DNA of 64,000 nt from assembly GCA_019925105.1 (NCBI GenBank), contig JAHGAU010000015.1, positions 1,116,001 to 1,180,000 of the forward strand. Direction: 5' to 3'. This document shows positions 61,227 to 64,000 of this stretch, piece after piece. Below the pieces are notes generated by a model. It did no database searches. It saw only the letters and a program-made list of their open reading frames with translations, and was not told where the DNA came from. Position numbers and translations under genes: made by a program. Numbering within the stretch: the stretch's first letter is position 1; every line of letters starts with the position of its first letter. This DNA comes from Niebla homalea. Its lineage: Eukaryota; Ascomycota; Lecanoromycetes; Lecanorales; Ramalinaceae.

Positions 61227-64000
61227 TGTTAGACTGACTCCGCTGGCGGCACGCCGGCGGGACTAATGAAGGTAGATATAGAAGACGTGACGTTACGGTC
61301 TGGATACTTAAGTATTATTTTAATAAGTAAATTAATAATAAAATTAATTCTTAAGGAACTTAGAAAGAACTAAGGTATAACCTTTACTTAAGGTAAAAAT
61401 AATAATTATCCCGCTTTACGCCTGTTAAGCTACGGCTTATAAATAACGTATATTAAGGCCGTTATTAAGGTTTTTTATTAAGGCTTAATAGTTTATTTTA
61501 ACGTAATAATATAACGTATTATTATAGCGTCGGCGTAAAGGTAACGTTAACTATTAATAATTATCTCCCCCTTTATATATTAATCTTTAAGGTATAAAAA
61601 GATATATTTAAGACGTTAGCGTAAAGCCGATTAAAGATAAAACTTATTAAAAATCTATTATTAAATCTAGTAAAAAAAAGGTAAAAGGAAAAAAGTCTTT
61701 AGATATATATATAAATATAATAGTATCTATTTAATAATAATATAATAAGGGTATTTTACGTTAACGAAAAGCTAACGTAACTTAAAAAGTTTATTAAAAA
61801 CCCTTTTATAAAACCCAGTAAGAAAAAATAAATAAAAAAAGAGTCTTTACGGTGTTAATTAATAATTACCTAGGGCTTTACTATTAATTTATTATATTAT
61901 AATAAAGGTAAACGTTATCGTAAAAACGGCACGCGATTATAATAAGGCCTTTATTTTATTTTAAACTTCTTCTCTTTTCTTTTTAATAGTTTTAATTGCT
62001 TTTATAAATATAATATATTAAGGATTTATATAAATATTTATAAGTTAATATACGTATAACTATATACCTTCGTTATCTATATTATTATTATAATAAGTAA
62101 CGTTAATATTATATAAACGTTTTATTTACATTAATAATCCGCTTATTTTATTTATTAATACTATATATAAGTTAATTAATTTTAAGTAACGTAATTTACG
62201 TTAATGCGTTATTAACGTAAATATAAATATTAATAATAAATATAATAATATTTTATTTTATTTGCTTTTTATAGAATAAGTTATGTTACGTACGTAACCC
62301 GTTATTTTACTTGCGGTATTACCGTAAGTAATACTTTTCCCGTTATTTTCCTGTAAATATCCTAATGTTGTTATATCGCCGTTATTTTAATATATATATA
62401 GTTCCCGGATTAATTATAATCCCGGGTAACTTAATAAATACGTAAATATCCTTCGATTAATACGTAGTTTATTAAAGCGTAAGCTTAATATATATGGAAG
62501 TATAATAAAATCCTTTAAGATTTTAAAGCTTTTTGGTTAAATATTAATTAAACGTTAATTATTACCGATTAAGCGGAATATATATTTTATTAAGTTATTT
62601 TAAAAATTAAAAACGAAATATTAATCCTAAAAGAAACGTTTATTACCCGCGTTAAAACGGTAAAAAGGGAGGTTATCCGGCTTAAAGAGTAAATAAATAA
62701 ATTATAATATAATAATAAGATAACGGTATTAATATTTAATAGCTAAATCGGCTTAATACGGGGGGTCCGGGCCTTTTATAAAAGTCGACTCCGTCAAGGA
62801 GTTATTCCCTATTTCCTAACCCTATATCTGGGGTAGGGAGATAAAACCCCGAGCTTATAATATTTAATAACCTAGGAAATGGAAAAAAGGAAAAAGATAC
62901 GGGCTTTAACTTATTTAAAAAAAAAAAGGAAAAAAAGGTTATACCCTCCTTAATAGCGCTGTTAAAAGGGTTAACCTTAATTTTTAAAAGTAATACCCCA
63001 AAATCGAATTAAAAAACCCCTCCGGTAAATAATATTAAAAAAAGGCCTTTAATTAAGACAGAAAAGAAAGCGGAAAAAAGAAAAAAAAAAGAATAAAAAA
63101 AATACGACGCCCTTATACTTATTTTTAACCTTGTTAATTTATTTATAGGAGGAAAAGGCCCGCGTTAATACGGAGTTATAGATTATTCTTTAATTTTTAT
63201 ACGTTAATATTATTAAAGTTTAATATTAAGTATTAAAATTAATAATATTAAGTATTAAGTATTTATAATTTATATATTATTAAAAAGTAATAAAGCGGAC
63301 AATATTATTAAAGCTACCGGTATATTAACGTAAACTTAATAAATAGATTTATTAACCTTTTATTACCCTTAATAACTTTATTTTTTCAACTTTATTTACT
63401 TAATAACGCGTCGGACGTTTATAATTTAACGTTTATATTTTTTCGCTTTTTCCGGTATTATCGCGGCTATTATTAGAGCCACTTTTATTAATTATAATAT
63501 TATAATAAAGATAATTATTTCCGTAACGTCGGTTTATCTATACGCGTAATACCCGTAATAAGTAAAGTTATTAATTAAAGTTTAAACTTTAATAATCTTA
63601 CGGAAGGATAACGTATAAAAACTAAATAATTATAATATTAATTATATATATAGTTATTAACTATATATATAACCTTCGTTATCGCGGCGTTATAACCTTA
63701 TTTATATCTTTTTTTACTCCGTATTATTTTATCGTATTATTCCCGTAATTCTTAAAAGTACTTTAAGTCCGTTTTTAGCACTTATTAATTATATTTAAAG
63801 CTTTAATTAACTTATTTAACCTGATATTAAACGCCTTTTTTATTTTTAACTTTATTAATAATTTCTTTAATTACTTATTCCTTTTTATTATTAATTAATT
63901 TAAATATTTATATTATAGCTTCCGCCGTTTAATTACCGGTATAAGTATAATAAAACTTTAAAAAAGAAATATAAATAATAGGGTAAATTTAATAAGTAAT
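61227..64000 (+). repeat. Repeat K, right (inverted) copy, continues beyond the window
   Basis: It begins TGTTAGACTGACTCCGCTGG, followed by two 11-bp GC-rich units (61239-61260), and is the reverse complement of the left copy (19662 back to 9883) once LINE A, the minisatellite and element J are removed. It holds the empty site for J (AAAGCCGATTAAAG near 61624) and the un-expanded minisatellite locus (63370-63410). The middle (62740-62960) has a GC-richer patch with ATATCTGGGGTAGGGAGATA. From about 63770 on there is no counterpart in the left copy, which is cut there by LINE sequence. The K family is unclassified: the tip resembles an LTR start (TGTTAG) but no LTR partner or PBS was found. Confidence 0.75.

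Overview
This window looks like a piece of a filamentous ascomycete (Pezizomycotina) genome, from an AT-rich isochore or possibly a centromeric block. I find no host gene and no intact coding sequence in 64 kb. Nearly all of it is transposable-element sequence ruined by repeat-induced point mutation (RIP). CA and TG dinucleotides are almost absent over tens of kilobases, TA is in large excess, and the surviving C and G sit mostly in CG, CC or CT contexts. Copies of the same element differ mainly by C-to-T and G-to-A transitions. Element class was read from residual protein motifs. Boundaries were read from target-site duplications (TSDs) and long terminal repeats (LTRs).

Layout. 1-3906 is a minus-strand Ty1/copia body (RT, post-integrase region, protease/gag) carrying a 152-bp solo LTR (3493-3644). 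3907-9085 is a second minus-strand copia element with its 3' LTR at 3907-4068; it is interrupted by a 1.59-kb gag-only LTR element (6366-7956). 9090-9882 is a Tad1-type LINE fragment. 9883-19662 is the left copy of an unclassified repeat 'K', containing a 13-bp minisatellite split by LINE A (10490-16080) and a 1.2-kb non-autonomous LTR element (18043-19247, TSD CCGGC). 19663-22661 is unclassified RIP-mutated DNA with a 211-bp solo LTR. 22667-32510 is a complete but dead Ty3/gypsy element (TSD ATAAT) carrying a GC-rich, essentially un-mutated 1-kb TRIM-like element (24727-25735). 32516-33640 holds a 12-bp AAT/AAG minisatellite. 33640-36755 is a LINE fragment carrying a second gag-only LTR element (34805-36699), whose right LTR is itself split by a solo LTR of the TRIM family. 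36756-39915 is unclassified. 39929-57395 is a 17.5-kb cluster of three near-full-length Tad1-type LINEs (B minus, D plus nested in B, C minus), each with a recognisable TSD. 57408-61226 is unclassified RIP-mutated DNA with a GC-rich hairpin island (59688-60228). 61227-64000 is the right, inverted copy of repeat K, and it preserves both the empty site of the 18-kb insertion and the un-expanded minisatellite locus.

How the parts relate. The autonomous elements (Ty3/gypsy, copia, Tad1 LINEs) once supplied reverse transcriptase and integrase or endonuclease. The short non-autonomous LTR elements carry only LTRs, a primer-binding site and, in two cases, a gag relic. The gypsy element and both gag-only elements share the same primer-binding-site core after allowing for RIP, which suggests a common tRNA primer and possibly parasitism of the gypsy machinery. 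Nesting gives a relative history: old copia, LINE and K copies were mutated first; LTR elements entered them later; the TRIM-family insertions are the least mutated and probably the youngest, or too short for RIP to act on.
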